Of a stretch of DNA of 64,000 nucleotides, positions 9,415 through 20,321 are shown piece after piece. The stretch is from Massilia yuzhufengensis (lineage in GTDB: Bacteria; Pseudomonadota; Gammaproteobacteria; Burkholderiales; Burkholderiaceae_D). The stretch lies in NCBI RefSeq assembly GCF_900112225.1, contig NZ_FOLD01000004.1, positions 186,001 through 250,000 of the forward strand, given 5' to 3'. The notes beneath the pieces were generated by a model that saw only the letters and a list, made by a program, of their open reading frames with translations, did no database searches and was not told the origin of the DNA. Position 1 is the first letter of the stretch, and each line of letters opens with the position of its first letter. Both the position numbers and the translations under genes were made by a program.

Positions 9415-9564
9415 GGTTTTTTATTGTTGGCGTACCCGGGGTGCGGATGTTGCGATCTTAACAGAGTTATATTGTCTTGATGCTAGCTGTTCGGAATTGT
9501 TTTTTTCGTGTGGGAAAGTGTTGGGTGCGTAGGTGGGGTGCGAGCGGGGGCGTAACCAGCGAAC

Positions 9565-9700
9565 AAAATTAGGCTCCGGCCTCCGCCGGAGCGACGGGGT
9601 AAGGGAGCAGGCCAGAGTGTATCGATCACCACTCCCCCACGAACCGTCGTAGGCGCCACTGGCGCCTACGACTTCCGGCGCAGGCCGGAACCCAATTTCG
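9565..9700. repeat. REP-like palindrome pair, copy 2
   Basis: The gene-free gap 9415-9804 contains two inverted REP-like units (9565-9597 and 9643-9700). The second has a 27-bp palindrome with core GCCACTGGC and arms GTCGTAGGC/GCCTACGAC at its CGTCGT end. The rest of the gap shows only the terminator at 9734-9772. Confidence 0.8.
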
Positions 9701-9733
9701 TCAAACACCCGCTCACGCAAGATTTCGAAAGTA

Positions 9734-9772
9734 CAAACAAAAAAGCGGAGAGCGTTCTCACGCTTCCCCGCT
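9734..9772 (-). terminator. Rho-independent terminator closing the hisZ-purA transcript
   Basis: On the minus strand an imperfect stem (AGCGGGGAAGCG / CGCTCTCCGCT with a small loop) is followed by TTTTTTGTTTG. It lies 33 bp past the phosphoribosyltransferase stop codon. Confidence 0.7.
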
Positions 9773-9804
9773 TCTCTACGCAGCGCCTTCCGGCCCGCGC
9801 TAGC

Positions 9805-10344
9805 TTACTTCTCGAACTTCTTCATCCACGCCGACAACTGGTGCGGACGCAGGCCGTCGTAGTCCTCGAACGGCTGGTGGATCCACGGGTTATGCGGCAG
9901 GTCTTCCAGGTGGTAGTCCGGCTTGAAGGCCGAGGTACCCTTGACCCAGATGACGGCCGAACGCACTTCGCTGACGTCGGCGTAGTTCGCGGTCAGGTGC
10001 TCGCGCACTTTTTGCAGGGTGACGCCGGAGTCGGCCAGGTCGTCGACCAGCAGGATGCGGCCGGCCAGCGGGCCCTTGGTCATCGTCATGTACTTGGCGA
10101 TGTCCAGGTTGCCCTGCTTGGTGCCCGACTCTTCGCGGTAGGAGCTGGTCGACAGGATCGCCAGCGGTACGTCGAAGATGCGCGAGATCACGTCGCCCGG
10201 GCGCACGCCGCCGCGCGCCAGGCACAGCACCATGTCGAACTTCCAGTTCGATTCATAGACTTGCAGGGCAAGGCGCTCGACCATGCGGTTGTACTCGTCC
10301 CACGAAACCCAGAGGTCCTTGTCGGTCGATGCAGGGGTGTTCAT
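9805..10344 (-). CDS. Purine-type phosphoribosyltransferase
   Basis: Type I phosphoribosyltransferase of 179 residues. It has a PPi-loop region LCLARGGVRPG (about 41-51) and the PRPP-binding signature ILLVDDLADSGVTL (about 96-109). The Trp/Tyr-rich tail (NPWIHQPFEDYDG) recalls xanthine/hypoxanthine-guanine phosphoribosyltransferases, and its place 30 bp downstream of purA supports purine salvage (base plus PRPP to nucleotide). The exact base specificity cannot be read from the sequence, so no symbol is given. It is the last gene of the hisZ-purA transcription unit. Confidence 0.85.
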   Translation of the reverse strand: MNTPASTDKDLWVSWDEYNRMVERLALQVYESNWKFDMVLCLARGGVRPGDVISRIFDVPLAILSTSSYREESGTKQGNLDIAKYMTMTKGPLAGRILLVDDLADSGVTLQKVREHLTANYADVSEVRSAVIWVKGTSAFKPDYHLEDLPHNPWIHQPFEDYDGLRPHQLSAWMKKFEK

Positions 10345-10374
10345 TTCCGGTTATTCCTATTTTTATGAGTGAAC

Positions 10375-11694
<1,320 letters not shown>

Positions 11695-12855
11695 TTAACC
11701 TAAGTTTTTGAGAATCCAATTTCCGTTTTCGAGGACGAGCACGCGGTCGCACTCGAACTCGTCCTGAACATTGTCGTGACCCGGCATACTCTGGATCACG
11801 ACTTCGCCTGCCTTGCGCAGGTCAGCGATTTTTTCGCGCAGCTCCGGGGCATTGCCCCAGGGCGCGCGGATGGAATGCTTGCGTTCGGCCGTCGGCAGCA
11901 GCCGCGCCAGTTCGCGCAGGTCGAGCGAGAAGCCCGTCGCCGGGCGCGCGCGTCCGAAGGCTTCGCCCACATGGTCGTAGCGCCCGCCGCGCGCCACCGC
12001 GTTCGGCAATCCCGGCACGTACAGCGCGAACATCGCGCCGCTTTCGTACTGGTAGCCGCGCAGGTCGGCCAGGTCGATCGCCACTTCGGCGCGGCCGATG
12101 GCGCTCGCCGCAAGCGCGGCCAGTTCGGCCAGCGCACGGGTGATGCCCGGCAGCGCCGGCAAGGCTTCTTTCGCCCGTCCCAGCACGTCGATGCCGCCAT
12201 ACAGCTGCGTCAGGGCCAGCAGGGCCTGGCGCGTAGCGGGCAGGTAATTGTGCGTGAACTCGTCGAGCCCCGGCGCATCCTTGGCGCGCAGGAAACAGGT
12301 CAGCTGGGCTTCGTCGCGGCGCGCGGCCGGGTCGTCGGCCAGCAGCGCACGCAGGATGCCGACGTGGCACAGGTCGAGGCGCACGTCGGTGAAGCCGGCC
12401 AGCGCAACCGAGCTGAGGGCCAGTTCCTGGATTTCCGCGTCCGCTTCGAGCCCGGCATGGCCGTAGATCTCGGCGCCGATCTGGAGCGGCTCGCGGGTGG
12501 CGTGCAGGCCCGATGGACGGGTATGCAGCACGCTGCCGGCGTAGCACAGGCGGGTGACCGAGTCGCGGTTGAGCAGGTGGGCGTCGATACGGGCCACTTG
12601 CGTGGTCATGTCGGCGCGCAGCCCGAGCAGGCGGCCGGACAATTGATCGACCACCTTGAAGGTGCGCAGCTCGGTGTCCTGCCCCGCGCCGGCCAGCAGC
12701 GAATCGACGTACTCGAGCAGCGGCGGCATGACCAGTTCGTAACCGTACAGGCGGAAGGTGTCGAGCATCTTGCGGCGCAGATCCTCGATCTTGCGCGCCT
12801 CGGACGGCAAGACATCGGCGATATTCTCAGGCAGGAGCCAGTTCGGCATGGGCAA
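11695..12855 (-). CDS. hisZ: ATP phosphoribosyltransferase regulatory subunit
   Basis: HisZ, 386 residues, a catalytically inactive paralogue of histidyl-tRNA synthetase that binds short-form HisG and makes its first step of histidine synthesis feedback-sensitive. The N-terminal [24 protein letters not shown], the class II motif-2-like [15 protein letters not shown] and the [10 protein letters not shown] stretch match the family, but no anticodon-binding domain follows. HisG is not in the window. Location directly ahead of purA is common in Betaproteobacteria. A 345-bp repeat-filled gap separates it from hflC, so it may have its own promoter. Confidence 0.95.
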   Translation of the reverse strand: MPMPNWLLPENIADVLPSEARKIEDLRRKMLDTFRLYGYELVMPPLLEYVDSLLAGAGQDTELRTFKVVDQLSGRLLGLRADMTTQVARIDAHLLNRDSVTRLCYAGSVLHTRPSGLHATREPLQIGAEIYGHAGLEADAEIQELALSSVALAGFTDVRLDLCHVGILRALLADDPAARRDEAQLTCFLRAKDAPGLDEFTHNYLPATRQALLALTQLYGGIDVLGRAKEALPALPGITRALAELAALAASAIGRAEVAIDLADLRGYQYESGAMFALYVPGLPNAVARGGRYDHVGEAFGRARPATGFSLDLRELARLLPTAERKHSIRAPWGNAPELREKIADLRKAGEVVIQSMPGHDNVQDEFECDRVLVLENGNWILKNLG

Positions 12856-13051
12856 CAGCTAACGGGTTATGTATTAAGAGCAAGGGCTGGCACGCAGGCG
12901 TGCTGACGCACGGTGCGAGCGCCGAATCGGTGATTTTACCCGAAAATGGGGAGGTGCAGGCGGAGGATGTTGATTCGACAGGGGGGGCGGGTTGGCAAAA
13001 AGCCACTGCGCGGGGGTTGTCTATACGGATTTGAAGGGTTGGTCCGCATAT

Positions 13052-13173
13052 GAAATTGGGTCCCGGCCTGCGCCGGGACGACGTTGCTTTGGTGTGGTGG
13101 GTGAGTGCCGATATCGACTCCTGGCCCGCCACCCTAAAAACCGTCGTCCCGGCGAAGGCCGGGACCCAATCTT
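13052..13173. repeat. REP-like palindrome pair, copy 3
   Basis: The gap 12856-13200 between hflC and hisZ has no gene. It carries two inverted REP-like units (13052-13084 and 13140-13173) without the extra nested palindrome. Confidence 0.8.
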
Positions 13174-13200
13174 GCCAGCATCACGCCGGCGCACGCAGCC

Positions 13201-14073
13201 TTACTTACTACCCGGCTGCTTGAAATACTTGAAGAACTCCGAATTCGGATCCACCACCATCACGTCCCCACGATTCTTGAACGTGGCGCGGTAAGCTTCG
13301 AGCGAGCGGTAGAAACGCGCGAACTCCGGGTTCTTGCCGAACGCGTCGGCATAGATCACCGATGCCTTGGCATCGCCCTCGCCCTTGATCTTCTCGGCCT
13401 CGCGGAAGGCTTCGGCGATGATCACGGTGCGCTGGCGGTCGGCGTCGGCGCGGATTTGCTCGGATTCGGCGGCGCCGGTGGAGCGCAGTTCGTTGGCCAC
13501 GCGCATGCGCTCGGCCTTCATGCGTTCATACACCGAGTTGTTGATCTGCTCGATGTAGTCGACGCGCTTGAGGCGCACGTCCACCACGCCCACGCCGATC
13601 TCCTTGGCTTCGGCCACGACCTTCTCTTTCACCGCTTCCATCACGCGGCCACGCTCGCCGGAAATCACTTCGCGCACGGTGCGCTTGGTGATCTCGTCGT
13701 TCAGGGCGGCCTTGATGATCTGCGACATCCGGTCGCGGGCGCGGCTTTCGTCGCCGCTGAAGCTGACGTAGTACAGGCGCGGGTCGACGATGCGCCACTT
13801 CACGAAGGCATCCACCAGGATGTTCTTCTTCTCGGCCGTGATGAAACGGTCGGCGTCAGGCGTATCGAGCGTGAGGATGCGCTTGTCCAGGTAGATCACG
13901 TTCTGGAACGGCGGCGGCAGCTTGAAATGCAGGCCCGGTTCGGTGATCACGCTGCGCACCTGACCCAGGGCGAACACGATGGCGAAGCGGCGCTGGTCCA
14001 CCACGAAGATGGTGGACGACAGCAGCATCAGGGCAATGAAGCCCGCCACAAATAAAGTTACGAGGCGGTTCAT
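13201..14073 (-). CDS. hflC: HflC, membrane protease modulator
   Basis: SPFH/band-7 protein of 290 residues with one N-terminal membrane anchor (residues 5-25) and the stretch VDQRRFAIVFALGQVR typical of HflC. Together with HflK it forms the large periplasmic cage around the FtsH protease and tunes its activity on membrane substrates. The C-terminal coiled-coil region (RTVIIAEAFREAEKIKGEGDAKA) is the SPFH oligomerisation part. Its start overlaps the hflK stop as TAATG, indicating coupled translation. Confidence 0.97.
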   Translation of the reverse strand: MNRLVTLFVAGFIALMLLSSTIFVVDQRRFAIVFALGQVRSVITEPGLHFKLPPPFQNVIYLDKRILTLDTPDADRFITAEKKNILVDAFVKWRIVDPRLYYVSFSGDESRARDRMSQIIKAALNDEITKRTVREVISGERGRVMEAVKEKVVAEAKEIGVGVVDVRLKRVDYIEQINNSVYERMKAERMRVANELRSTGAAESEQIRADADRQRTVIIAEAFREAEKIKGEGDAKASVIYADAFGKNPEFARFYRSLEAYRATFKNRGDVMVVDPNSEFFKYFKQPGSK

Positions 14074-15359
14074 TAACGGCTCTCCCTGTCACGTGAGGAA
14101 TCGCGGGCCCGTTCGTCGCGCTGACGCACCGAGTCCAAGGCTTGCACGACGTCGGCCGGGGCGCTGCCCGGCGGCACCTGCACCGGGCCCGACTTGCCGC
14201 CCACGCCGTCGTGGCCGGCGCCCTGCCCGATCAGTTTATCCAGCGGCAGGTAGATCATCGGGTTGCCCGCGCGCGAATCGACCATCACCTTGCTGGTGCT
14301 CGAGAAGATCTGCTGCATGGTGTCGATGTACATGCGGTCGCGGGTCACGGCCGGGGCCTTGGCGTAGGCCGATACCACCTGGTCGAAGCGCGAGGCGTTA
14401 CCGGTCGCGTTTTCCACCACCATGGAGCGGTAGGCTTCGGCGTCCTGCATCAGGCGGAAGGCCTGGCCACGGGCTTGCGGAATCACCTGGTTGGCGTAGG
14501 CTTCGCCTTCGTTCTTGGCGCGCGCGCGGTCCTGGCCGGCTTTCACGGCGTCGTCGAACGCGCTTTGCACCTGCTCCGGCGGCTGCACCGCCTGCATGGT
14601 CACGTTCGTGATCAGGGCGCCCAGCGCGTAGCGGTCGACGATCTTCTGCATCATCTGGTGCACGTCGACGGCGACCTTCTCGCGGCCTTCATACAGCACG
14701 AAGTCCATCTTGTTGCGGCCGACCACTTCGCGGATGGCGGTTTCGGCGACCTGGCGCACGGTGTCGTCCTGGTCGCGGTTGTTGAACAGCCACTGGACCG
14801 GGTCCTTCAGCGTGTACTGGACCGCGAACTGGATGTCGATGATGTTCTCGTCGTCGGTCAGCATCAAGGCTTCCTGCGCCTGCTTGTTGCGGACGTTCGC
14901 GCGGTAGCCGATCTCGGCGGTACGGATCTGCGAGACATTGACGGTCTCGTGGGCCTGGATGGGGTACGGCCAGCGCCAGTTGAAGCCGGCGCCGGTGGTG
15001 TGGCTGAGCTTGCCGAAGGTGGTGACCACGCCGGTCTGGCCTTCCTGCACGATGAAGGCGCCGCTCGCCAGCCAGATCAGGGCGACGATGACCGCCACCA
15101 CGCCGGCCGTGACGCTGGCGCCGCGCATGTCGCCGCGGTTGGACGGGCCATTGCCGCCTCCCCCGTCGCCATTGCCGCGCGAACCGAACAGGCGGTTCAG
15201 GCGCGCATTGAAGTCGCGCCAGAGTTGATCGAGGTCCGGTGGGCCTTCACCCGGCCGGCGGCCCTCCTGGGCCTTGTGGTCACCGCGGGGCTTGTTGCCC
15301 CAGCGCGGGTCGTTCAGCGACAACTTGGCGCCGAAACGTTTAATCAAGGATACGAACAT
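14073..15359 (-). CDS. hflK: HflK, membrane protease modulator
   Basis: Partner of HflC in the FtsH-associated SPFH complex, 428 residues. A Gly/Asn/Arg-rich cytoplasmic N-terminus (about 1-80), typical of HflK, precedes the membrane helix (VTAGVVAVIVALIWLASGAF) and the band-7 domain (VQEGQTGVVTTFGK onward). The coiled-coil repeat region includes RARAKNEGEAYANQVIPQA. It starts 3 bp after hflX and overlaps hflC by one base, so hfq-hflX-hflK-hflC form a tight operon. Confidence 0.97.
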   Translation of the reverse strand: MFVSLIKRFGAKLSLNDPRWGNKPRGDHKAQEGRRPGEGPPDLDQLWRDFNARLNRLFGSRGNGDGGGGNGPSNRGDMRGASVTAGVVAVIVALIWLASGAFIVQEGQTGVVTTFGKLSHTTGAGFNWRWPYPIQAHETVNVSQIRTAEIGYRANVRNKQAQEALMLTDDENIIDIQFAVQYTLKDPVQWLFNNRDQDDTVRQVAETAIREVVGRNKMDFVLYEGREKVAVDVHQMMQKIVDRYALGALITNVTMQAVQPPEQVQSAFDDAVKAGQDRARAKNEGEAYANQVIPQARGQAFRLMQDAEAYRSMVVENATGNASRFDQVVSAYAKAPAVTRDRMYIDTMQQIFSSTSKVMVDSRAGNPMIYLPLDKLIGQGAGHDGVGGKSGPVQVPPGSAPADVVQALDSVRQRDERARDSSRDRESR

Positions 15360-15362
15360 AGG

Positions 15363-16592
15363 CTAGTGGGGCCCATCATGGGTGGTGGTTGTCATATTAT
15401 TGTCAGGGCTTCCGACGGAACCGTCCACCGGTGGTTCCTCGTCGTAGAAGCCCGCTTCGAGCTCGTCCTGCACCTCGTTCGAACGCCGCGCGCCCGGGCC
15501 GGCCTTGGCCGCCTCGACGACGGCGTCGCGCAGCAGGTCCAGGCCGGCGCCGCTATGGGCGCTGATGAAAACGCGGCTGATCTTATCATACTCATCACGC
15601 TCGACCCCAGGCTCGAGCCCGGCGGCATCGATCTTGTTCCACACCAGGATCTGGGGGATATGATCGGCGCCGATCTCGCGCAGGACCTCGTTGACCTGCT
15701 CGATCTGTTCCATGCGCACCGGCGAATTGCCGTCGACCACATGCAGCAGCAGGTCGGCGTGGATGGTTTCCTCGAGCGTGGCGCGGAAGGCCGCCACCAG
15801 CTGGTGGGGCAGTTCGCGCACGAAGCCGACGGTGTCGGAGATGACGATGCTGCCCACCTCGTCGCCCAGGTACAGGCGGCGGCTGGTGGTGTCGAGCGTG
15901 GCGAACAGCTGGTTCGCGACGTAGACGCCGGCCTTGGTGAGCGTGTTGAACAGGGTCGACTTGCCGGCGTTGGTATAGCCGACCAGCGACACCGAGAAGG
16001 TCTGGTTGCGCCCGCGAGCGCGGCGCTGGGTCTCGTGCTGCTTGCGCAGCTTGGTCAGGCGCGCGCGCAGCTGCTTGACCCGCTCGCCAATGAGGCGGCG
16101 GTCGGTCTCGAGCTGGGTTTCGCCGGGACCGCGCAGGCCAATACCGCCCTTTTGGCGTTCCAGGTGGGTCCAGCCGCGGATCAGGCGCGTGGCCAGGTGC
16201 TGCAGCTGGGCCAGTTCGACCTGGAGCTTGCCCTCGTGGCTCTGGGCACGCTGGGCGAAGATGTCGAGGATCAGGCTGGTACGGTCGACCACGCCCACTT
16301 CGAGCCGGCGCTCCAGGTTGCGCTGCTGCGCCGGAGAGAGTGCGTGGTTGAAGATGACGAGGTCGATGCCATCGACCTTGCAGGCCATCTTGATTTCATC
16401 GGCCTTGCCGCTGCCGATGAAGTAGGCGGCATCGGGACTGCTGCGCTTGGCCGTAATCGTGGTGATCGGGTCGGCGCCGGCGGAGCGCGCCAGCAGGGAC
16501 AGCTCTTCGAGGCTGGCGGAAAAATCGCCAGCGCCGAAGTCGATGCCGACCAGCGCTGCGCGCATCGAGTTCGTGCCGGGGGCGTCAGCCAT
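15363..16592 (-). CDS. hflX: GTPase HflX
   Basis: Ribosome-associated GTPase that splits stalled 70S particles, 409 residues. The N-terminal HflX domain (FIGSGKADEIK, FNHALSPAQQRNLE, GPGETQLETDRR) is followed by the G domain with G1 GYTNAGKST, G3 DTVGF and G4 NKID. The C-terminus is acidic and less conserved. It lies 5 bp after hfq and 3 bp before hflK, the classical hfq-hflXKC order. Confidence 0.97.
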   Translation of the reverse strand: MADAPGTNSMRAALVGIDFGAGDFSASLEELSLLARSAGADPITTITAKRSSPDAAYFIGSGKADEIKMACKVDGIDLVIFNHALSPAQQRNLERRLEVGVVDRTSLILDIFAQRAQSHEGKLQVELAQLQHLATRLIRGWTHLERQKGGIGLRGPGETQLETDRRLIGERVKQLRARLTKLRKQHETQRRARGRNQTFSVSLVGYTNAGKSTLFNTLTKAGVYVANQLFATLDTTSRRLYLGDEVGSIVISDTVGFVRELPHQLVAAFRATLEETIHADLLLHVVDGNSPVRMEQIEQVNEVLREIGADHIPQILVWNKIDAAGLEPGVERDEYDKISRVFISAHSGAGLDLLRDAVVEAAKAGPGARRSNEVQDELEAGFYDEEPPVDGSVGSPDNNMTTTTHDGPH

Positions 16593-16597
16593 CGGCC

Positions 16598-16834
16598 TTA
16601 CTCGGCTTCGGAGTCGAGGTTAAGATTGACGGCGCGGGCCGGGACGACGGTGGAAATGGCGTGCTTGTAGACCATCTGGGTCACGGTGTTACGAAGCAGG
16701 ACGACGTACTGGTCGAAAGACTCGATATGGCCTTGCAGCTTGATGCCATTGACCAGGTAGATGGAGACGGGGACATGCTCCTTGCGCAATGCGTTCAGGA
16801 ATGGGTCTTGTAACAGTTGCCCTTTGTTGCTCAT
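16598..16834 (-). CDS. hfq: RNA chaperone Hfq
   Basis: Sm-like hexameric RNA chaperone of 78 residues that pairs small RNAs with mRNAs. The Sm1 motif ([25 protein letters not shown]) and the Sm2 motif ending in [10 protein letters not shown] are intact, and Gln8, Phe39 and Lys56-type RNA contacts can be located. The short C-terminal tail (NLNLDSEAE) is typical of Betaproteobacteria. First gene of the hfq-hflXKC unit, 141 bp after der, a gap that may hold its promoter. Confidence 0.98.
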   Translation of the reverse strand: MSNKGQLLQDPFLNALRKEHVPVSIYLVNGIKLQGHIESFDQYVVLLRNTVTQMVYKHAISTVVPARAVNLNLDSEAE

Positions 16835-16975
16835 AACAGCTCCGTAATGTTGTTGTAGTTAAAAGTTTGAGGCGATTTGCCGTTTTTCAAGTGCTTGGGC
16901 CACATTCCGCTCTGGCGAATGACAGCCCTTAGGCTACTGTAACCTGTTTTGCCACTTTTTGTCGTACTGCTACGG

Positions 16976-18319
16976 CTATTTCTGCTCCCTGGCAAATGGG
17001 TTCTTGCCGGTCCTGAGCTCGATGCGCACCGGTGTGCCGACGAGGTTGAATGTGTCGCGGAAGTGACGTTCCAGGTAGCGCTTGTACGGGTCGCTGACAG
17101 CTTCCAGGGCATTGCCGTGGATGACGATGATCGGCGGATTCTGGCCACCCTGGTGGGCGTAGCGCAGCTTCGGACGGGTCGTGCCCTTGCGCTTCGGTTC
17201 CTGCTTTTCCACGGCTTCCTGCAGCGCGCGGGTCAGGCGCGGGGTCGACAGGTTGGCGGTCGCGGCGGCGTAGGCGGCGTCCACCGACTTCATCAGTTGC
17301 GACACCCCGGTGCCCTTGAGCGCCGAGATGAAGTGGGTCTTGGCGAAGGACAGGAAGTCGAGCTTGCGGTCGAGGTCGATTTTCACCTCGTCGCGGTCGT
17401 CCGACTGCAGGCCGTCCCACTTGTTGACGGCCACCACCAGTGCCCTGCCCGACTCCAAGATGAAGCCGGCAATGTGCGCATCTTGCTCGGAAATATCCTG
17501 CTGGGCGTCGAGCAGCAGCACGACCACGTTGGCGTCCGAGATCGACTGCATGGTCTTGACCACCGAGAACTTCTCGATGGCCTCGAAAATCTTGCCGCGG
17601 CGGCGGATACCGGCCGTGTCGATCAGCGTGTACTGCTTGCCGTCGCGCTCGAACGGCACTTCGATCGAATCGCGGGTGGTGCCCGGCATGTCGAAGGCAA
17701 TCACGCGCTGCTCGCCGACCAGGGTGTTGATGAGGGTCGACTTGCCGACATTGGGACGGCCGACGATGGCGATCTTCACGCCATGGTCGACGTGCTCGCC
17801 CTCTTGCTCGGCGTCGGGACGGCTGGCGAAGGCGAAGTCGAGCGCCTCGACCACGAGGTCGTTGACGCCGTCGCCGTGGGCGGCCGAAATGACGTAGGGG
17901 TCGCCCATGCCGAGTTCGTAGAAGTCGGCCGTGACCGAGGTGTACTTCATGCCCTCGGACTTATTGACCACGAGCATGACCTTGCGGCCCGTCTTGCGCA
18001 GGTAATCGGTGATGGTCTTGTCGTGCGGGGTCATGCCCTGGCGGCCGTCGACGATGAACACGACGACGTCGGCTTCCGCCACCGCCTGGCGCGTCTGCAG
18101 CGCCATTTCGAACATGATGCCCTCTTTGGCCACCGGCTCGAAACCACCCGTGTCGATGACCAGGAACGGACGTTCGCCGATCCGGCCTTCGCCATAGTGG
18201 CGGTCGCGGGTCAGGCCAGGGAGGTCGGCCACCAATGCATCCCGCGAACGGGTGAGGCGGTTAAACAGGGTCGACTTCCCGACGTTCGGGCGACCTACGA
18301 GTGCGATTACCGGCTTCAT
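16976..18319 (-). CDS. der: GTPase Der (EngA)
   Basis: Essential double GTPase for 50S subunit maturation, 447 residues. Both G domains show the P-loop [10 protein letters not shown] (near residues 8 and 188), with DTGG and DTAG as G3 motifs. The C-terminal KH-like domain ends in FARE. The order yfgM-bamB-der is conserved in Beta- and Gammaproteobacteria. It begins 9 bp after bamB. Confidence 0.98.
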   Translation of the reverse strand: MKPVIALVGRPNVGKSTLFNRLTRSRDALVADLPGLTRDRHYGEGRIGERPFLVIDTGGFEPVAKEGIMFEMALQTRQAVAEADVVVFIVDGRQGMTPHDKTITDYLRKTGRKVMLVVNKSEGMKYTSVTADFYELGMGDPYVISAAHGDGVNDLVVEALDFAFASRPDAEQEGEHVDHGVKIAIVGRPNVGKSTLINTLVGEQRVIAFDMPGTTRDSIEVPFERDGKQYTLIDTAGIRRRGKIFEAIEKFSVVKTMQSISDANVVVLLLDAQQDISEQDAHIAGFILESGRALVVAVNKWDGLQSDDRDEVKIDLDRKLDFLSFAKTHFISALKGTGVSQLMKSVDAAYAAATANLSTPRLTRALQEAVEKQEPKRKGTTRPKLRYAHQGGQNPPIIVIHGNALEAVSDPYKRYLERHFRDTFNLVGTPVRIELRTGKNPFAREQK

Positions 18320-18328
18320 TGTTTTATT

Positions 18329-19501
18329 CTATTCGACCGCGATAGCGGTCACAGTTCCATTTTGTGTTTGAAAGATCAGGTGCGAACCGGCCACCACGGG
18401 GGTGCCGGCCATCGGGCTGCCATCGGTGGCGGCGCGCGCCAGGAAGGAGCCGTCTTCGCGCGACAGGAAGTGCACGATGCCCTGGTAGTCTCCCACCGCG
18501 ACGGCACGGCCGTACGACAGCGGGGTGGAGAGGCGGCGGAAGGCGAGCTTGTCGTTCTTCCAGGCCGATGCTCCGGTATCACGGTTATAGGCCAGTAGTG
18601 CGCCCTTGTCGTCCGGCGCGAACACGAAGCGCTGGTCGACGGCGACGCCGGCTTCCGACGACAGGTCGCGGGTCCATTTGGCCGAACCGGTGGCCACGTC
18701 GAAGCAGGCGACCCGGCCCTGGTAGGCCACGGCGCAGACGTCGTTCTCGAACAGCACCGGGGCGGCGGCGATGTCGGTCACGCGCTCCAGTTCGGTAGCG
18801 CCGCGCGCCACGCCCACTTCCACGTCCCAGCGCGGCGCGCCGGTCGCGAGGATGAAGGACGACAGCTTGCCGCCCGGCTGGGCGACGATGACGTCGGTGT
18901 TATTGATGAGCATGCCCGGCGCGCTGCGCAGGGTCAGCGGCGGCGACACGCGCTGCACGGTCCATTTCTTTTCGCCGGTCTTGGCATCGATGCCGACGAT
19001 CCGGTTGTCGAGGCTGCGCGCCACCACCACGCCCTGGCCCACGACCGGGGCCGACAGCAGTTCGCTCGACAGCTGCGACTTCCACAGTGGCTTGCCGTCC
19101 ATGTCGAAGGCCAGCAGGACGCCCTTGGTGCCGCCGACCACGATCAGGTTGCCGTCGGTGCCGACGCCGCTCGAGAGCGGGGTGCCGGCCTTGGCGCGCC
19201 ACATCAGCTTGCCGGTAGCGGCTTCGACGCGGGCGATGTCGCCATCGCCGCCGGCCACGATCACGGTATTGCCGGCCAGTGCAGGCGAGAACTGGAACGG
19301 ACCCGATTTGCCGATGTCCAGCTTCCACGCGGTACGCACGGCCATCGATGCCTTGAGCTCGACCAGCGCTGCGGGCTGGTCGGTCTTGGATTTCGACGAG
19401 AAGGGATTGAGCGAGCTGAGCGAAGGAAGCGAGGGCATGCTCGAGCAGCCCGTCATCAGGGCCAATACACCAACACCAACAAGTTTGCTGCTAATACGCA
19501 T
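18329..19501 (-). CDS. bamB: Outer membrane assembly lipoprotein BamB
   Basis: Eight-bladed beta-propeller lipoprotein of the BAM complex that helps insert beta-barrel proteins into the outer membrane, 390 residues. A type II signal peptide with lipobox LMTG-C (Cys near residue 19) precedes PQQ-like repeats such as WRAKAGTPLSSGV, ATGSAKWTRDL and DTGASAWKNDKL. The ATG at 19499-19501 is chosen because it starts the lipoprotein signal. Upstream in-frame sequence is unrelated. It sits between yfgM and der. Confidence 0.95.
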   Translation of the reverse strand: MRISSKLVGVGVLALMTGCSSMPSLPSLSSLNPFSSKSKTDQPAALVELKASMAVRTAWKLDIGKSGPFQFSPALAGNTVIVAGGDGDIARVEAATGKLMWRAKAGTPLSSGVGTDGNLIVVGGTKGVLLAFDMDGKPLWKSQLSSELLSAPVVGQGVVVARSLDNRIVGIDAKTGEKKWTVQRVSPPLTLRSAPGMLINNTDVIVAQPGGKLSSFILATGAPRWDVEVGVARGATELERVTDIAAAPVLFENDVCAVAYQGRVACFDVATGSAKWTRDLSSEAGVAVDQRFVFAPDDKGALLAYNRDTGASAWKNDKLAFRRLSTPLSYGRAVAVGDYQGIVHFLSREDGSFLARAATDGSPMAGTPVVAGSHLIFQTQNGTVTAIAVE

Positions 19502-19586
19502 ATTCTTTAACCTTGTTCCTGGACTGTAGAGGACGCAAAGCCCGCGCACGCTTCAAGAAGCGGGCGCGGGCCTGTGAATCGGTTGA

Positions 19587-20261
19587 TCAAGCGGCGGCCG
19601 CCGGCGCTTTCACGTCTTTTGCTTCCGCCGGCGCGGTGCCGCCGATGGCTTCGAGCTTGACCGTCACCAGCTGGCGCGCCGGGTGTTCCTTCGGCATTGC
19701 GGCCAGCGCGGCCACGTAGGCCTGGCGTGCTTCGGCCAGCTTGTTCTGCGCCACCAGCACGTCTCCCTTGCGGTCCGACACTTCCACCGCGAACTGCTGC
19801 GGGATCCCGTCGCTGAGCATCTTGAGCGCGGCGTCGTAGGCTTTTTCATCGAGCAGCACGCCGGCCAGGCGCAGCTTGGCGATCGCCTTGTACTCGTCGT
19901 TGCCATGGTCCACCACCCATTGCAGCTGGGTCTTGGCGGTCTTGAGGTCGTTCGCTTCGAAGGCGGTCTTGGCGGCGCCCAGCGCGGCCATCTGCGCGTA
20001 GCTGGTGCTGTCGTATTTCTTCTGCATGTCGGCGGCGACGCGCTGGGCTTTCGCGTTGTCGTTCGCGGTGACCGCGTTGGCCAGCTCGTCGTACAGGGCC
20101 GAGGCCTCGACCGACTGGGTACGCTTGTGCGAATTCCAGAAGTTGTAGGCGGCGTAGGAACCCAGCACGGCGATCAGCACCCAGGTGATGAGGTTGCCGA
20201 AACGCGACCAAAAGGCCTTGAAGGTCGCTATCTGTTCCTGTTCTTCGAGATCGTATGCCAT
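19587..20261 (-). CDS. YfgM family TPR membrane protein
   Basis: Tail-out single-span inner membrane protein of 224 residues. It has a short cytoplasmic N-terminus (AYDLEEQEQIATFKAFW), one membrane helix (about 24-42) and a periplasmic TPR-like helical domain to the end. In E. coli YfgM binds SecYEG with PpiD and helps hand over exported proteins. The family match rests on the N-terminus and on the hisS-yfgM-bamB order. The C-terminus is Ala/Lys-rich. Confidence 0.9.
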   Translation of the reverse strand: MAYDLEEQEQIATFKAFWSRFGNLITWVLIAVLGSYAAYNFWNSHKRTQSVEASALYDELANAVTANDNAKAQRVAADMQKKYDSTSYAQMAALGAAKTAFEANDLKTAKTQLQWVVDHGNDEYKAIAKLRLAGVLLDEKAYDAALKMLSDGIPQQFAVEVSDRKGDVLVAQNKLAEARQAYVAALAAMPKEHPARQLVTVKLEAIGGTAPAEAKDVKAPAAAA

Positions 20262-20321
20262 GTTCTGCTCTGTTCTTGTGGTGGTGGTGGATCGGTGTCG
20301 TTCGCCCGGGCTGGCCCCGGC